Under the pieces are notes generated by a model. That model saw only the letters and a list, made by a program, of their open reading frames with translations, was not told the DNA's origin and ran no database searches. Below are positions 1-8,821 of a stretch of 64,000 bases of DNA, piece by piece (position 1 is the stretch's first letter; the number at the start of each line of letters is the position of its first letter). Origin of the DNA: Halohasta litorea (GTDB taxonomy: Archaea; Halobacteriota; Halobacteria; Halobacteriales; Haloferacaceae); contig NZ_JANHDJ010000002.1 in assembly GCF_024494645.1 (NCBI RefSeq), positions 496,001 through 560,000 on the forward strand, read 5' to 3'. The position numbers and the translations under genes were made by a program.

Positions 1-1187
1 TGGCGATGGCGAACCTCGCGGCGATCACCGGCAACCTCGGGAAGCCCGGCGCAGGCGTCTCGCCGTTCCGCGGGCAGAACAACGTCCAGGGTGGCGGCGG
101 CGATATGGGACCGCTCCCTGACAACTTCCCGGGCTATCAGGACATCGCGGATGACGAACTCCGTGCGAAGTTCGAAGACGCCTGGGACTGCGAGATTTCC
201 CCGGAGTACGGCTACTACACGACCCAGATGTTCCTCGCCGCGGATCGGGGTGACATCCGCGGGATGTACATCATCGGCGAGAACGCGGCACTCTCGGAGC
301 CGGGTGTCAACCACGCCGAGCAAGTCCTATCCGACCTCGATTTCCTCGTCGTCCAGGACCTCTTCGTCAACGAAACCGCCCAGTACGCCGACGTCGTTCT
401 TCCGGCCTGTAGTTTCGTCGAAAAGACGGGTACCTTCACCAACACCGACCGAACCGTCCAGATGGTCAAGCAGGTGATGGAGCCGAAGGGCGATTCGCGG
501 CCCGACTGGGAGATCCTCCAGGATCTCGCCAACCGAATGGGCAGAGAGTGGGACTACGAGTCGAGCGCCGAGATCATGGAGGAGGTGAACTCGGTGACGC
601 CGATCTACGGCGGGATGACCCACGAGCGGATCGAGGCCGAAGGCGGCCTCCAGTGGCCCTGTTGGGACGAAGACCATCCCGGAACGAAACGCCTCTATGA
701 GGAGCAGTTCAACACGGACAACGGCAAGGCGAACCTCCAGGCGGTCGGTTACAGCGAACCCGCCGAGACGCCGGACTCGGAGTACCCGCTGTCGCTGACG
801 ACCGGCCGCGTGCTGTATCAGTACCACACCGGCACAATGACCCACCGCTCGGACGGGATGATGCAGTACACGCCCAGCGACTTCGTCGAGGTCCACCCCG
901 AGACGGCCGGGGAGTTCGACATCGAGAGCGGCGAAATGGTCACAATCGAATCACGCCGCGGCGAGATCGTCGTTCCGGCACAGGTGACGGATCGCGTTGG
1001 TCCTGACACGGTCTTCGTCCCGATCCATTTCGCCGAGAGCGCGGTCAACCGGCTGACCGATGAGGAACATCTCGACCCTGCCGCGGCGACACCGGAGTAC
1101 AAGGTGTCGGCCGTGCGCATCAGCCCCGCCGACGGGACCGCCGAGCCGATCGAGGCTGCCGATATCGAAGCCGCGGGGGATGATTGA
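1..1187 (+). CDS. Formate dehydrogenase-like molybdopterin oxidoreductase, C-terminal part (5' end outside window)
   Basis: The reading frame is open from the window edge (codons begin at base 3), so the N-terminal Fe-S and active-site region is missing. The visible 394 residues belong to the MopB family. Near the start is a GNLGKPGAGVSPFRGQNNVQ stretch followed by GGGGDMGPLPDNFPGY, close to the bis-MGD binding region of formate dehydrogenase alpha subunits. The ADVVLPACSFVEKTGTFTNT signature follows. A molydopterin dinucleotide-binding C-terminal domain starts near residue 260. It would oxidise formate or a similar substrate in the cytoplasm. It is followed within 3 bases by the DUF1641 gene, a pairing seen for FdhA-type enzymes in other organisms. 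Whether it is a true formate dehydrogenase cannot be settled without the missing N-terminus. Confidence 0.85.
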   Translation, partial: AMANLAAITGNLGKPGAGVSPFRGQNNVQGGGGDMGPLPDNFPGYQDIADDELRAKFEDAWDCEISPEYGYYTTQMFLAADRGDIRGMYIIGENAALSEPGVNHAEQVLSDLDFLVVQDLFVNETAQYADVVLPACSFVEKTGTFTNTDRTVQMVKQVMEPKGDSRPDWEILQDLANRMGREWDYESSAEIMEEVNSVTPIYGGMTHERIEAEGGLQWPCWDEDHPGTKRLYEEQFNTDNGKANLQAVGYSEPAETPDSEYPLSLTTGRVLYQYHTGTMTHRSDGMMQYTPSDFVEVHPETAGEFDIESGEMVTIESRRGEIVVPAQVTDRVGPDTVFVPIHFAESAVNRLTDEEHLDPAAATPEYKVSAVRISPADGTAEPIEAADIEAAGDD

Positions 1188-1189
1188 TC

Positions 1190-1933
1190 ATGGCCGAGCC
1201 AACCGACTCCTACCCCCAGACCGCCACCAATCGAGCCCGGAAGAACGGCGACGCGGGCGATGGGGATGGCCAGGCCGCCATCCAGGACGCCCTCGCAACG
1301 AACGGCGAGCCCCTCGCGGCGCTGATAAACAACAGCGACGAGTTCGAGAACGCCCTCGAAACGGCGATTCTCGTCATCGCCAGCACGGACGACGAGGAAC
1401 TCGACGAGATCACCGACTCGACAGCAAACCTCGTGGCGGCTGCCGATGGGCTCTCGACCGACGACGCAGCCGCGTTGGCTACCGAGCTCGGTGAGAACGC
1501 CGACGAGCTTTCGGCGTCACTGGAGACCGTGGTCGCACTGCAGCAGGCGGGCCACCTCGATGACCTCGCTGCCCTCGTAACGGCGTTCACCGAATCGCTC
1601 TCGCCGGACGACATCGAGGCGCTGTCGGCGCTGCTCTCGGAGAACGGCCCCGAACTCGTCGACGCACTCGACACTGTGCTTGAACTCCAGCGGGAGGGAC
1701 AGCTCGAAGCCCTCGTCGGGACGGCCACGACGCTCTCGGCCATCGAGATCGACGAGGACGCAGTAGACGGAATGAACGACTTCTTGGGGGCGATCGGCGA
1801 GGCCCGCCGCGACTCGGAGCCGGTCGGACTCCGCGGAACGGTTCGCCATCTCAAAAGTCGAGATCTCAGAGCCGGAGTCGGCTATCTCCTCGCACTCCTG
1901 AAAGCACAGGGCCGCAGACTCAGGCTCGGCTAA
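1190..1933 (+). CDS. DUF1641 family protein, partner of the formate dehydrogenase-like subunit
   Basis: This is a 247-residue acidic, mostly alpha-helical protein. A TTG at 1184 overlaps the upstream stop, but the ATG at 1190 (MAEPTDSY) is the better start. The body contains repeated helical segments of the type LDDLAALV and LSPDDIEALSALL, and it ends in a basic helix (LLALLKAQGRRLRLG) typical of DUF1641 proteins. The family has no established biochemical role. It is regularly found next to formate dehydrogenase-like genes, which suggests an assembly, membrane-association or electron-transfer accessory function (inference). It lies between two molybdopterin oxidoreductase genes and is probably cotranscribed with both. 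Confidence 0.75.
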   Translation: MAEPTDSYPQTATNRARKNGDAGDGDGQAAIQDALATNGEPLAALINNSDEFENALETAILVIASTDDEELDEITDSTANLVAAADGLSTDDAAALATELGENADELSASLETVVALQQAGHLDDLAALVTAFTESLSPDDIEALSALLSENGPELVDALDTVLELQREGQLEALVGTATTLSAIEIDEDAVDGMNDFLGAIGEARRDSEPVGLRGTVRHLKSRDLRAGVGYLLALLKAQGRRLRLG

Positions 1934-1943
1934 CATCGTCACT

Positions 1944-3947
1944 GTGAGCGACAATCCACCACCCCAACCGTCGGTCTGTCCGCTCTGTGCGGTCGGCTGT
2001 CGACTCGTTCCTGGCGATGGAGACCGTGCTCGTGGTGTGGCTGGCCCCGCGAACCCGAACGGTCGACTCTGCCGGAAGGGCGTCGGTGCCTATCGGGTCG
2101 GCGACGGTGACGCCGACCGACTCACCGAGCCGCTGGTTCGTCGCGGTGGCGATCTCGAGGCCGTTTCGTGGGAGACGGCTTATGAACGCATCGTCGACGG
2201 CGTGGAGGATATAAAAGCGACACACGGCCCGAACGCGCTCGCCTTTCTCGGCGCGCCGCACTGCACGAACGAGGAGAACTACCTCCTCCAGAAACTCGCC
2301 CGGAGTCTCGGGACGAACAACGTCGACAACCGTGCCCGGCTCTGCCACGTCTCGTCGACGCGAGCCCTCTCCGAACGGGTCGGCTGGCCAGCAACAACCA
2401 ACAGCCTCTCCGACCTCGACGCAAGCGACGTAATCCTCGTCGCTGGGGCGAACCCGGCCGAACGCCAGCCCATCGCGTTCAACAGTTTCGTCCGCCCGGC
2501 AGTCCTCGACGGCGCAACGCTCGTCCACGTCGACCCGGTCGGCAACCGGACGACCCGGCTGGCCGACTATCACCTGGCCCCGCGGCCGGGGATGGACGGG
2601 CTGGTGTTCGACCTTCTGAGCGCTGCTGTGCTTGAGGAGTATATGGAGAGTGATCGAGGTGGCGTCGACCGCGTATTTATAAGCGAGCGAACGCGAGGCT
2701 ACGACTCGTTTGCGGCGTCGATCGCCGAGTTAGACCGCGAAAGCGTGGTGTCGACGGCTGACGTCGACGACACAACAATCGGGCAGGTCGTCGAGTGCAT
2801 CGCGACAGCCGACCGTGTCTCGGCGCTCGTCGGCACGGGCATCGAAGGCGACGAAGACGAGCCGAACGCGGCGGAGGCGCTGCTGAATCTCCTGTTGCTG
2901 ACCGGCAACCTCGGCCGCCGTGGAACGGGGCTGTACGTGCTCCGCGGGCTCGTCAACGAACAGGGCGCGACGGACGCCGGCTGTGTTCCCGACTGCCTCC
3001 CAGGTCACCAGCCGGTGACTGATTCGGCCGCCCGGTCTCGAATCGCCGCCGAGTGGGGAATCGACCCACCCGCTGTCCCGGGCAAGAATGCGAGCGAACT
3101 CCTTGCCTCGTTCGGCGACGATATCCGCGGTGCGGTCGTCGGCGGCGAGAACCCTGCGGTTTCGAAACGGGACCCCGAGTGGATTCGCCGCCGACTGGAT
3201 GCCCTGGACCTGCTCGTTGTGTGCGACATCGCGCCGAGCGAAACGACCAGCCACGCGGACATCGTCCTCCCTGTCGCCGCCGGTGTCGAGAAGACGGGGA
3301 CGTTCACAAACCTCGACCGACGCATCCAGCGGTCACGACCAACCAGCCCACCACCCGAGGGCGCTCGGTCCGACTTGGCTGTGCTCCAGGAGGTGGGGAG
3401 CCGACTGTTCGCGGACCGAGCGCTGTTCGACTATGCTGACGTCGGGGAGGTTTTCGACGAACTGACGCGCGTCGCCCCCACCCACAGCGGACTCTCATTC
3501 GACGAACTCGGCCCGGCGGGCTGCCAGTGGCCAGCCGACGCCGACGGTGTTCTCTACAGCGACTCCTTCGAGACGCCGGACGGACTGGCGGCGTTCGGGA
3601 CCGCACAGTACATCGTCGAAACCAGAGACGCGACCGTCGGCTCGAACACGGCGGGTCGACTGCAGTTGGTGGCCGGTGGCCGAGCCAGCGAGTTTGAGCT
3701 CGACCACGCTCATTCCGATCGACCGCTGCGGATGCATCCCGCCGACGCACGCGACCGCGGTATCGAGACGACTGATCATATCGTCATCTCCGACGGAAAG
3801 GTCACCGTCGGAACTGGGGTCGAGATCACAGACCGAATCCGACAGGGAACCGTCTATCTCCCGGCCGCGGTCGCCGACCCGTTTCTCAGAAGTGAGGGGT
3901 CGACAGTCACGGTGAGACCGGCTTCGGAGCCCACGGATGACAACTGA
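1944..3947 (+). CDS. Molybdopterin oxidoreductase (formate dehydrogenase / assimilatory nitrate reductase type)
   Basis: This 667-residue protein starts at a GTG, 10 bases after the DUF1641 stop. Cys12, Cys15, Cys19 and Cys43 form the N-terminal [4Fe-4S] site. The sequence ARLCHVSST places Cys134 where FdhF-type enzymes have Cys or selenocysteine as the molybdenum ligand. A second copy of the ADIVLPVAAGVEKTGTFTNL signature is present, and a short molydopterin-binding C-terminal domain ends the protein. Both FdhA and NarB relatives share this layout, and the substrate cannot be assigned from sequence alone. It is shorter than full NarB/NasA. The gene overlaps mobA by 11 bases, so cofactor maturation is encoded with the enzyme. 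Confidence 0.8.
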   Translation: MSDNPPPQPSVCPLCAVGCRLVPGDGDRARGVAGPANPNGRLCRKGVGAYRVGDGDADRLTEPLVRRGGDLEAVSWETAYERIVDGVEDIKATHGPNALAFLGAPHCTNEENYLLQKLARSLGTNNVDNRARLCHVSSTRALSERVGWPATTNSLSDLDASDVILVAGANPAERQPIAFNSFVRPAVLDGATLVHVDPVGNRTTRLADYHLAPRPGMDGLVFDLLSAAVLEEYMESDRGGVDRVFISERTRGYDSFAASIAELDRESVVSTADVDDTTIGQVVECIATADRVSALVGTGIEGDEDEPNAAEALLNLLLLTGNLGRRGTGLYVLRGLVNEQGATDAGCVPDCLPGHQPVTDSAARSRIAAEWGIDPPAVPGKNASELLASFGDDIRGAVVGGENPAVSKRDPEWIRRRLDALDLLVVCDIAPSETTSHADIVLPVAAGVEKTGTFTNLDRRIQRSRPTSPPPEGARSDLAVLQEVGSRLFADRALFDYADVGEVFDELTRVAPTHSGLSFDELGPAGCQWPADADGVLYSDSFETPDGLAAFGTAQYIVETRDATVGSNTAGRLQLVAGGRASEFELDHAHSDRPLRMHPADARDRGIETTDHIVISDGKVTVGTGVEITDRIRQGTVYLPAAVADPFLRSEGSTVTVRPASEPTDDN

Positions 3948-4608
3948 GCAGCCGGTCGCATCGGTGCGTGGTGTCGTGCTTGCCGGGGGAAACAGCAACC
4001 GATTCGCCGACGGCGATAAGGCAGTCGCGAGCGTTGCAGGGGAGCCACTGCTATCCCGGACCGTGACCGTACTCCGAGCAGCCACTCAACGGGAGCCGAT
4101 CATCGTCGTCGATACACAAGAAGAGCGGGCGACGTATGCTACTGCTGTCGAGGGAACCGACGTCCGATTCGTCTTCGATGCACCCGCCTACGACGGCCCC
4201 CTAGCCGGAATCGTCGGCGCTGCGAGGGCCCTCGACAGCCAGTGGCTGTTCTGCTGTGGCTGTGATATGCCGCTCCTTGCGCCGACGGCGGTGTCCTGGA
4301 TGATCGATCAGCTCCGCCGTACAGAGACGACCCGAGAGCCGCCGGTCGATGCTGTTGCTGTCGTACACCCGACCGGTGTTGTCGAACCGCTCCACACACT
4401 CTATCGTCGAGAGAGTGTGATCGGGCTGCAACAAAGCCTCTCGAACACCGCTGGCCCCCGTAGGCTGCTGTCGAAATTCGATCGCGTCTCAACCGTTTCC
4501 ATAGCTGACGTGCCAGCGCAGATTCCGATCGAACCGTCGACGACGAATGCCAATACTGTCGAAGAGTTGGACCGGATCCGGCACAACAGTGACTCTTTGT
4601 TACTATGA
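3937..4608 (+). CDS. mobA: Molybdenum cofactor guanylyltransferase MobA
   Basis: The 223-residue protein begins with the nucleotidyltransferase signature VVLAGGNSNRFADGDKA at residues 13-29, followed by GEPLLSRTV. This is the GTP-binding start of MobA. The FCCGCDMPLL stretch near residue 107 carries the conserved acidic metal-binding site. MobA adds GMP to molybdopterin to form the guanine dinucleotide cofactor used by enzymes of the DMSO-reductase family, which is exactly the type encoded by the two oxidoreductases upstream. The start overlaps the end of the preceding gene, indicating translational coupling. C-terminally it is a little divergent and ends in a short tail. Confidence 0.88.
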   Translation: MTTEQPVASVRGVVLAGGNSNRFADGDKAVASVAGEPLLSRTVTVLRAATQREPIIVVDTQEERATYATAVEGTDVRFVFDAPAYDGPLAGIVGAARALDSQWLFCCGCDMPLLAPTAVSWMIDQLRRTETTREPPVDAVAVVHPTGVVEPLHTLYRRESVIGLQQSLSNTAGPRRLLSKFDRVSTVSIADVPAQIPIEPSTTNANTVEELDRIRHNSDSLLL

Positions 4609-4666
4609 TCGGGTAAGATGGAATATCGATGTTCGTAGCTCTCGGTTCTACGCGGGTGCTCAGGTC

Positions 4667-4710
4667 ACAGTACAGATTCTCTATATCAAAATATGATTTA
4701 TAAGTACTGT
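4667..4710. promoter_or_regulatory. Inverted repeat in AT-rich gap upstream of the small zinc-ribbon gene
   Basis: ACAGTAC at 4667-4673 and GTACTGT at 4704-4710 form a perfect 7-bp inverted repeat around an AT-rich centre containing atgatttataag. It sits between the mobA stop and the small zinc-ribbon gene. It may be an operator or a transcript-end hairpin for the molybdenum block. The evidence is limited to the symmetry. Confidence 0.3.
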
Positions 4711-4775
4711 ATCAGACAGTCGACGGCCGCTGGCTGAACCGGTATTTTAATTCATCGCGGCGTTAACGGGCTCAT

Positions 4776-4940
4776 ATGAGCCTCGAACTCGAACACGACT
4801 GTCCCACCTGCGAGGACGAAGAGACCTTCTATCGAGCTGCCAGTACGACACTCCACCTCGGCGAAAAGACGAAATGGCGATGTCCGAACTGCAGTTATAC
4901 GTTCGTCAAAATCAACGGGATCGACAGTTCCGCGGTGTGA
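4776..4940 (+). CDS. Small zinc-ribbon protein, 54 aa (haloarchaeal DUF7838-like)
   Basis: The ORF encodes 54 residues: a CPTC pair at residues 9-12 and a second CPNC pair at residues 36-39, separated by FYRAASTTLHLGEKTKWR. Two CPxC knuckles 24 residues apart are the pattern of a zinc beta-ribbon. A TATA-like ggtattttaat at 4741-4751 lies 25-30 bases before the ATG, so the mRNA is probably leaderless. Small single-ribbon proteins of this kind are very common in haloarchaea and have no known function. Nothing in the surroundings assigns one here; the gene stands alone between mobA and a long non-coding stretch. Confidence 0.8.
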   Translation: MSLELEHDCPTCEDEETFYRAASTTLHLGEKTKWRCPNCSYTFVKINGIDSSAV

Positions 4941-5383
4941 GTTCAGCAGCCATCCGGCGATCGTTCTGATACCCGTCCGGCCTCGCGAAGTTCTCCAATC
5001 TTGTTGGCACCTATTTATATACTCGTGTGTGCGACAGAACAATTCCCAAACACCGATCTGTTGATACACTCTCCTGTTTTTTGATTTTTGGACGGGGATG
5101 CCATCGCGCGAGGTTTCTCGGTGTCCCACCGAGAGAGGAGACACCGTTCAACGAACGTGTAGCCCTCGGCACGACTACCCGTCGGTTGGCCCGTCTCTGA
5201 TGAACGCGACTGTAATGTGCGACAAAACCACCGACAGCGTCGGTAGAACCGCAAAACGCGTCTAAATAAACTGTATAATGATATACTAAACAACACGTGG
5301 TCATGGCCAGGAGACGCTTACTGTAGTCGGGTTAGCTGGCCCGGCTCATCGATTACAGAGGTCGAATAAGATCGTGTATAGCC

Positions 5384-5405
5384 ATTACAGACGTATGTTT
5401 GTAAA
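5384..5405. promoter_or_regulatory. Palindrome B, copy 1 (candidate operator)
   Basis: This 22-bp near-palindrome fits ATTACA-N4-TATG-N2-TGTAAT, with A instead of T at the last position. Copies 2 and 3 are at 16084 and 22814. Here it lies 60 bp from the nearest palindrome A copy. The binding protein is unknown. Confidence 0.5.
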
Positions 5406-5465
5406 CAATTATCAGGGAACTACGCTTGTCCGCCGTATGCAGCCCACCACTGATGAGACGGTTGT

Positions 5466-5482
5466 GTTCGAATATACTGAAC
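5466..5482. promoter_or_regulatory. Palindrome A, copy 1 (candidate cluster operator)
   Basis: The sequence GTTCGAATATACTGAAC matches the consensus GTTCG-NNATNNN-YGAAC shared by eight sites of this island. It is flanked by T and A, extending the dyad to 19 bp. It is the leftmost copy and, with copy 2, marks the left border of the island. Confidence 0.6.
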
Positions 5483-5613
5483 ATCTATCTACCCGAAGCG
5501 TACTATTCTCACCATCCGAATCGGCGTAGACGACCACAAGCCGGTACGTCCGTCGGTTTTGGTCCGTAGAGACCGTATTCCTGAGCGGTCTGGGTTGACT
5601 GTTGTGGGTTTCT

Positions 5614-5630
5614 GTTCGAATATACCGAAC
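5614..5630. promoter_or_regulatory. Palindrome A, copy 2 (candidate cluster operator)
   Basis: The sequence GTTCGAATATACCGAAC differs from copy 1 by a single base and has perfect arms. Its centre lies 148 bp from copy 1, about 14 helical turns, a spacing that could allow DNA looping. It is 43 bp beyond the 3' end of the thuA-like gene. Confidence 0.6.
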
Positions 5631-5672
5631 ACCGCTGCCCAAGCGTGGACGATCGCAACCGGCCTATCGGAT

Positions 5673-6386
5673 CTATTCGAGTGACTCCATCGACGTATTC
5701 TCGTTCGAAACCGTGTGGTCAGTACGCGGGACTGCCCACCGGACGGCGTTGTCGATCACATCGAGGACGACCGGTTCGTGGTAGACAGGGTAGGTTTCAT
5801 GGCCGGGTCGGAAGTAGAAGATCCGACCGTTGCCGCGCTGGTAGCAGCAGCCCGACCGGAACACCTCGCCGCCTTCGAACCACGAGACGAACACCAGCTG
5901 GTCCGGTTCGGGAACGGCGAACGGCTCGCCGTACATCTCGGTTTCCGGAATGACGAAAGACGTGTCGAGCCCCGCCGTAATCGGGTGGCTCGGGTCGACC
6001 GTCCAGACGCGCTCGCGTTCCCTGGACTCGCGGTAGGTCAGCGAGCAGGGGGTCCCCATCAGCCGCTTGAACGGTTTCGAGAAATGCGCCGAGTGCAGCG
6101 GGACGAACCCCATGCCGTCGTAGATCCGCTGGCAGACGCGGTCGACGATCTCGTCGTCTACGTCCTCGTGGGCGCGGTGCTCCCACCAGACGAGCACGTC
6201 GGTCTCGTCGAGAACCGCCTCGGTCAGCCCGTGGTCCGGCTCATCGAGCGTTGCTGTCCGAACGTCGTGGCCGCGATCGCGGAGTCCCGCCGCAAGGACC
6301 TCGTGAATCCCGTCGGGGTACACCGAGGCGACTTCATCGTTCGTTTGCTCTTCGAGAAACTCGTTCCAGACGGTAACTGAAACCAT
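5673..6386 (-). CDS. ThuA-like domain protein (glutamine amidotransferase-like fold)
   Basis: This 237-residue protein matches the ThuA family through [11 protein letters not shown] at the start, [15 protein letters not shown] near residue 80, [20 protein letters not shown] near residue 110, the [13 protein letters not shown] stretch and the [17 protein letters not shown]-terminus. ThuA was named for trehalose utilisation in rhizobia. Relatives occur in many sugar-uptake clusters, and the catalytic activity is generally unproven. The start ATG at 6386 is well placed. It is the first protein-coding gene of the catabolic island, with two palindrome A copies just past its 3' end. A role in handling the incoming sugar or sugar acid is inference. 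Confidence 0.8.
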   Translation of the reverse strand: MVSVTVWNEFLEEQTNDEVASVYPDGIHEVLAAGLRDRGHDVRTATLDEPDHGLTEAVLDETDVLVWWEHRAHEDVDDEIVDRVCQRIYDGMGFVPLHSAHFSKPFKRLMGTPCSLTYRESRERERVWTVDPSHPITAGLDTSFVIPETEMYGEPFAVPEPDQLVFVSWFEGGEVFRSGCCYQRGNGRIFYFRPGHETYPVYHEPVVLDVIDNAVRWAVPRTDHTVSNENTSMESLE

Positions 6387-6552
6387 ACGGCTACACTCTC
6401 AGCCCGTCTCCTAAACCTACCGCCCGCTCACCGTCGTCGGTCGGCAGTGGCTGTTGCCCGCGTCTGCAGTGTTTTGGATGATCGTTCATGCGGTTAATTT
6501 TCACGATCTTATACGCGCAAAATACTTATTTACCTCTGGGCCAAACGTAGAG

Positions 6553-6783
6553 ATGAGAATGTTCGTCCAGCTACCCAAACTCAACGCTGCCGCATCGATT
6601 GACGAATGGACCCAGGCCGTCGCTGAAGCGAACGACGTCGACGAGGCAATTGTCGAGGCCATCGTGACCGAACTCCGGAACGCTGAGGAGGCCGACGCCA
6701 CGACGCCGACCGAGACGCCGTGGGACTCCGAGAGCTCCGGAATGACGTATATGTGGCCGACCAACGAACACGGCGACTTCTAA
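6553..6783 (+). CDS. Small hypothetical protein, 76 aa
   Basis: An in-frame start exists at 6454, but a TATA-like aatacttattta about 25 bases before 6553 suggests a leaderless mRNA starting at ATG 6553 (MRMFVQLPKLNAA). The 76-residue product is acidic with one amphipathic helical stretch (SIDEWTQAVAEANDVDEAIVEAIVTELR) and a polar tail ending MTYMWPTNEHGDF. No cysteine pairs, membrane segments or known motifs are visible. It lies between two minus-strand genes of the island. I do not recognise the family. Confidence 0.6.
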   Translation: MRMFVQLPKLNAAASIDEWTQAVAEANDVDEAIVEAIVTELRNAEEADATTPTETPWDSESSGMTYMWPTNEHGDF

Positions 6784-6889
6784 CCGGGCACTCCACCACG
6801 ACACGCTGTTTTTGCGTGCTAAATCGGATCGTCGATGCTGGCGCCGATAGCGGTCGAAAAATGAGGTCGACTGGTGCGTAGCGAGCGGT

Positions 6890-7336
6890 TCAGTCGTGGC
6901 GGACGTCGACAGCGCCGTCTTCGACGAGTTGGTTCCATTTGTCGACGCCAGCCTCGGCGACTTCGCGGTCCTGGGAGACTTCGCCGCCGGAGACGCCGAT
7001 CGTGCCGACGATTTCGCCGTCGGCTTCCAGCGGGTAGCCGCCGCCGAAGACGACCATTCGGCCCTCGTCGCGGGTGTCGAGCCCGTACAGCGAGTTACCG
7101 GGCTCGGACGCCTCGGCGAGGTCGTGAGTCGGCATATCCAGTGCGGCCGACGTGTAGGCCTTGTTTTTCGAGATGTTGACCGACGCGAGCCACGCGCCGT
7201 CCATCCGGTGTTGGGCGATGAGGTTGCCCTCACTGTTGGCCACCGTGATCACCATCGGGTTGTCGATTTCGTCTGCCTTCTGCTCGGCTGCCTCGATGAG
7301 TTGCGTTGCTGTTGCCAGCGGGATAGATTCTACCAT
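6890..7336 (-). CDS. GlcG/HbpS family protein (DUF336)
   Basis: The 148-residue protein covers a full GlcG/HbpS domain: LATATQLIEAAEQKADEI at the N-terminus, MVITVANSEGNLIAQHRMDGAW, then ISKNKAYTSAALDMPTH and the glycine-rich core RMVVFGGGYPLEADGEIVGTIGVSGGE. The fold binds heme in HbpS and corresponds to the C-terminal domain of PduO. In glc and diol or polyol clusters its role is undefined. It sits just downstream of glpAB on the same strand, with 108 bp between them containing an AT-rich stretch near 7345-7400 that probably holds its own promoter. In this island it may be an accessory or heme-linked factor (inference). Confidence 0.82.
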   Translation of the reverse strand: MVESIPLATATQLIEAAEQKADEIDNPMVITVANSEGNLIAQHRMDGAWLASVNISKNKAYTSAALDMPTHDLAEASEPGNSLYGLDTRDEGRMVVFGGGYPLEADGEIVGTIGVSGGEVSQDREVAEAGVDKWNQLVEDGAVDVRHD

Positions 7337-7444
7337 GCAAGCTTTGATTTATTTCAATATCTTATAAGAGTTTGTATTTTCTTCATAGTTGAAATAGTAA
7401 AGTTACCAGACCGTCTCGATCCCAACCACCGAGATACGATACGA

Positions 7445-8821
7445 CTACTCGGCGCGGGGTGACGGCTCGTCGACCGGATCGGCAGCCATCCGGCCAGCGA
7501 CAACTCCTGTGGCCAGCGAGACGCCGCTGGCGGATTTCTCGCGGGCGATGTCCGCGCCACCGACGACTGACCCGGCCGCATAGAGGTTTGCGAACTCGGG
7601 CTCACCAGCGGCATCGAGCGGCTGCATCGATTCGTTGGGTCGGACGCCGAACCGCGCGTAGGGGTGGTCGCCGAAGGCGTCGTCGACGAACCAGTCGTAC
7701 CGGTCGGCGGGCTGTGGAACGTGACAGTCGAACACCGGCTCCTGGACACGCTGGCGGTCGGAGTCGAGTCCCTTGCCGACGAAGCCACCGGTCGCCAACA
7801 CGAACTGTTCGGCGCTGTAGGGAACCTCCCGTCCCTTGTGGTCGACCCACACTGACTCGATGCGGTTCGGATCGTCCTCGCTCGTCTCGTAGCCGACGAC
7901 CGGGTTCCCCGTCTCGAACCGCACGCCTTCGGCATCGAGAGCGTCGTACAGTCGATCCTCAAGCCGGAGTCCGAGCAGGCTCGGCGGCCCCATCGGGATC
8001 TCGAAGACGTCGACGCCGAGTCGGTCGCCGAGGTCCGCCCGCACCTCGGTGGTGTGGTCGTCGCCGAGCAGCGCGGGAAAGCCGACCCGTTCGGCGTCGC
8101 CCAGGTGCGGCTCGACGGCTTCCACGAGTGCCTGGCGGGCGGGTGTGCCGTCGATCGGCTCGTCGTGATCGAGGGCCTTCGCGACGCGGGTGATCTTGGC
8201 GTCCGCGCCGAAGGCCTCGGCGAACTCGACTTCCGCGCCGGTCACATCGAACGGGACTCCGGCCAGTTCGAGGGAATCGGCGACCTGTCGGGCGTCGAAC
8301 TCGGTGAACGAGCGAACGCCGATTATCGTCATGGGTCGGCTATCGCTGGCGAGCCCGGCTGCGACCGCGCGCGGATACCGAGCGGTCGGTTTGACCGTCC
8401 CGCCGAAGGTCGGGACGAGCGCGTTTTTCTCGGTGTGACTGCCGAGATACATCTCGCCGGTCATTTCGTCGAACAACGCCAACCCCTCGCGGAGTGCATC
8501 CTCGCCGAGAATCGAGTAGGGATGAGTCGGCGGCAACGCCTCGATTTCGGTAAACGGGGTGACGAGTGGACCAGTGTACTCGCTGCGAGACGAACGAACG
8601 GTTCGGAAATCCTTCCGTCGCTGGGTGATCGTCTCGGAGGCGGCAGTATCGGTACGACTGGGGACGTAGCCGAGGCCATCGATCAGTCCCGAAGCCTGCC
8701 GAAGCGAGGTGCGCTTGTGGCAGACTAGCCGCACGTCAGCCCCTTCGCGGGCGGCCGCGATCGCACTCGTGATTCCGGCGAGGCCGCCGCCGACCACCAG
8801 GACCTCGCTTTCAATCGCCAT
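7445..8821 (-). CDS. glpB: GlpB-like anaerobic glycerol-3-phosphate dehydrogenase subunit B
   Basis: The frame can be extended upstream to 8884, but the ATG at 8821 ([20 protein letters not shown]) starts directly at the FAD-binding Rossmann motif and overlaps the glpA stop by 11 bases, so it is the better start. The 458-residue product has the GlpB pattern: [10 protein letters not shown] near residue 45 and a C-terminal FAD-binding segment around [28 protein letters not shown]. GlpB works with GlpA to oxidise sn-glycerol 3-phosphate to dihydroxyacetone phosphate. A GlpC subunit normally follows but is absent here. In this island it could act on another polyol phosphate. Confidence 0.88.
   Translation of the reverse strand: MAIESEVLVVGGGLAGITSAIAAAREGADVRLVCHKRTSLRQASGLIDGLGYVPSRTDTAASETITQRRKDFRTVRSSRSEYTGPLVTPFTEIEALPPTHPYSILGEDALREGLALFDEMTGEMYLGSHTEKNALVPTFGGTVKPTARYPRAVAAGLASDSRPMTIIGVRSFTEFDARQVADSLELAGVPFDVTGAEVEFAEAFGADAKITRVAKALDHDEPIDGTPARQALVEAVEPHLGDAERVGFPALLGDDHTTEVRADLGDRLGVDVFEIPMGPPSLLGLRLEDRLYDALDAEGVRFETGNPVVGYETSEDDPNRIESVWVDHKGREVPYSAEQFVLATGGFVGKGLDSDRQRVQEPVFDCHVPQPADRYDWFVDDAFGDHPYARFGVRPNESMQPLDAAGEPEFANLYAAGSVVGGADIAREKSASGVSLATGVVAGRMAADPVDEPSPRAE

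Larger units (their letters stand above)
4941..5672. other. 732-bp non-coding stretch carrying three operator-like palindromes and stem-loops
   Basis: No open frame here has codon use or a start context like the neighbours. The stretch contains one copy of palindrome B (5384-5405) and two copies of palindrome A (5466-5482 and 5614-5630), listed separately. It also has a stem-loop with 8-bp arms and a 3-base loop at 5116-5134, and a smaller one (ACCGAC-AGC-GTCGGT) near 5229-5243. It lies at the 3' end of the thuA-like gene, so the palindromes are not in that gene's promoter. A small RNA, a lost gene, or long-range operator sites are possible. Confidence 0.5.

Noticed and set aside
5116-5134. 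Rho-independent-like terminator in the gap after the zinc-ribbon gene
   Set aside because: The T-rich stretch lies on the wrong side of the stem for the + strand, and archaeal termination relies on T-runs.
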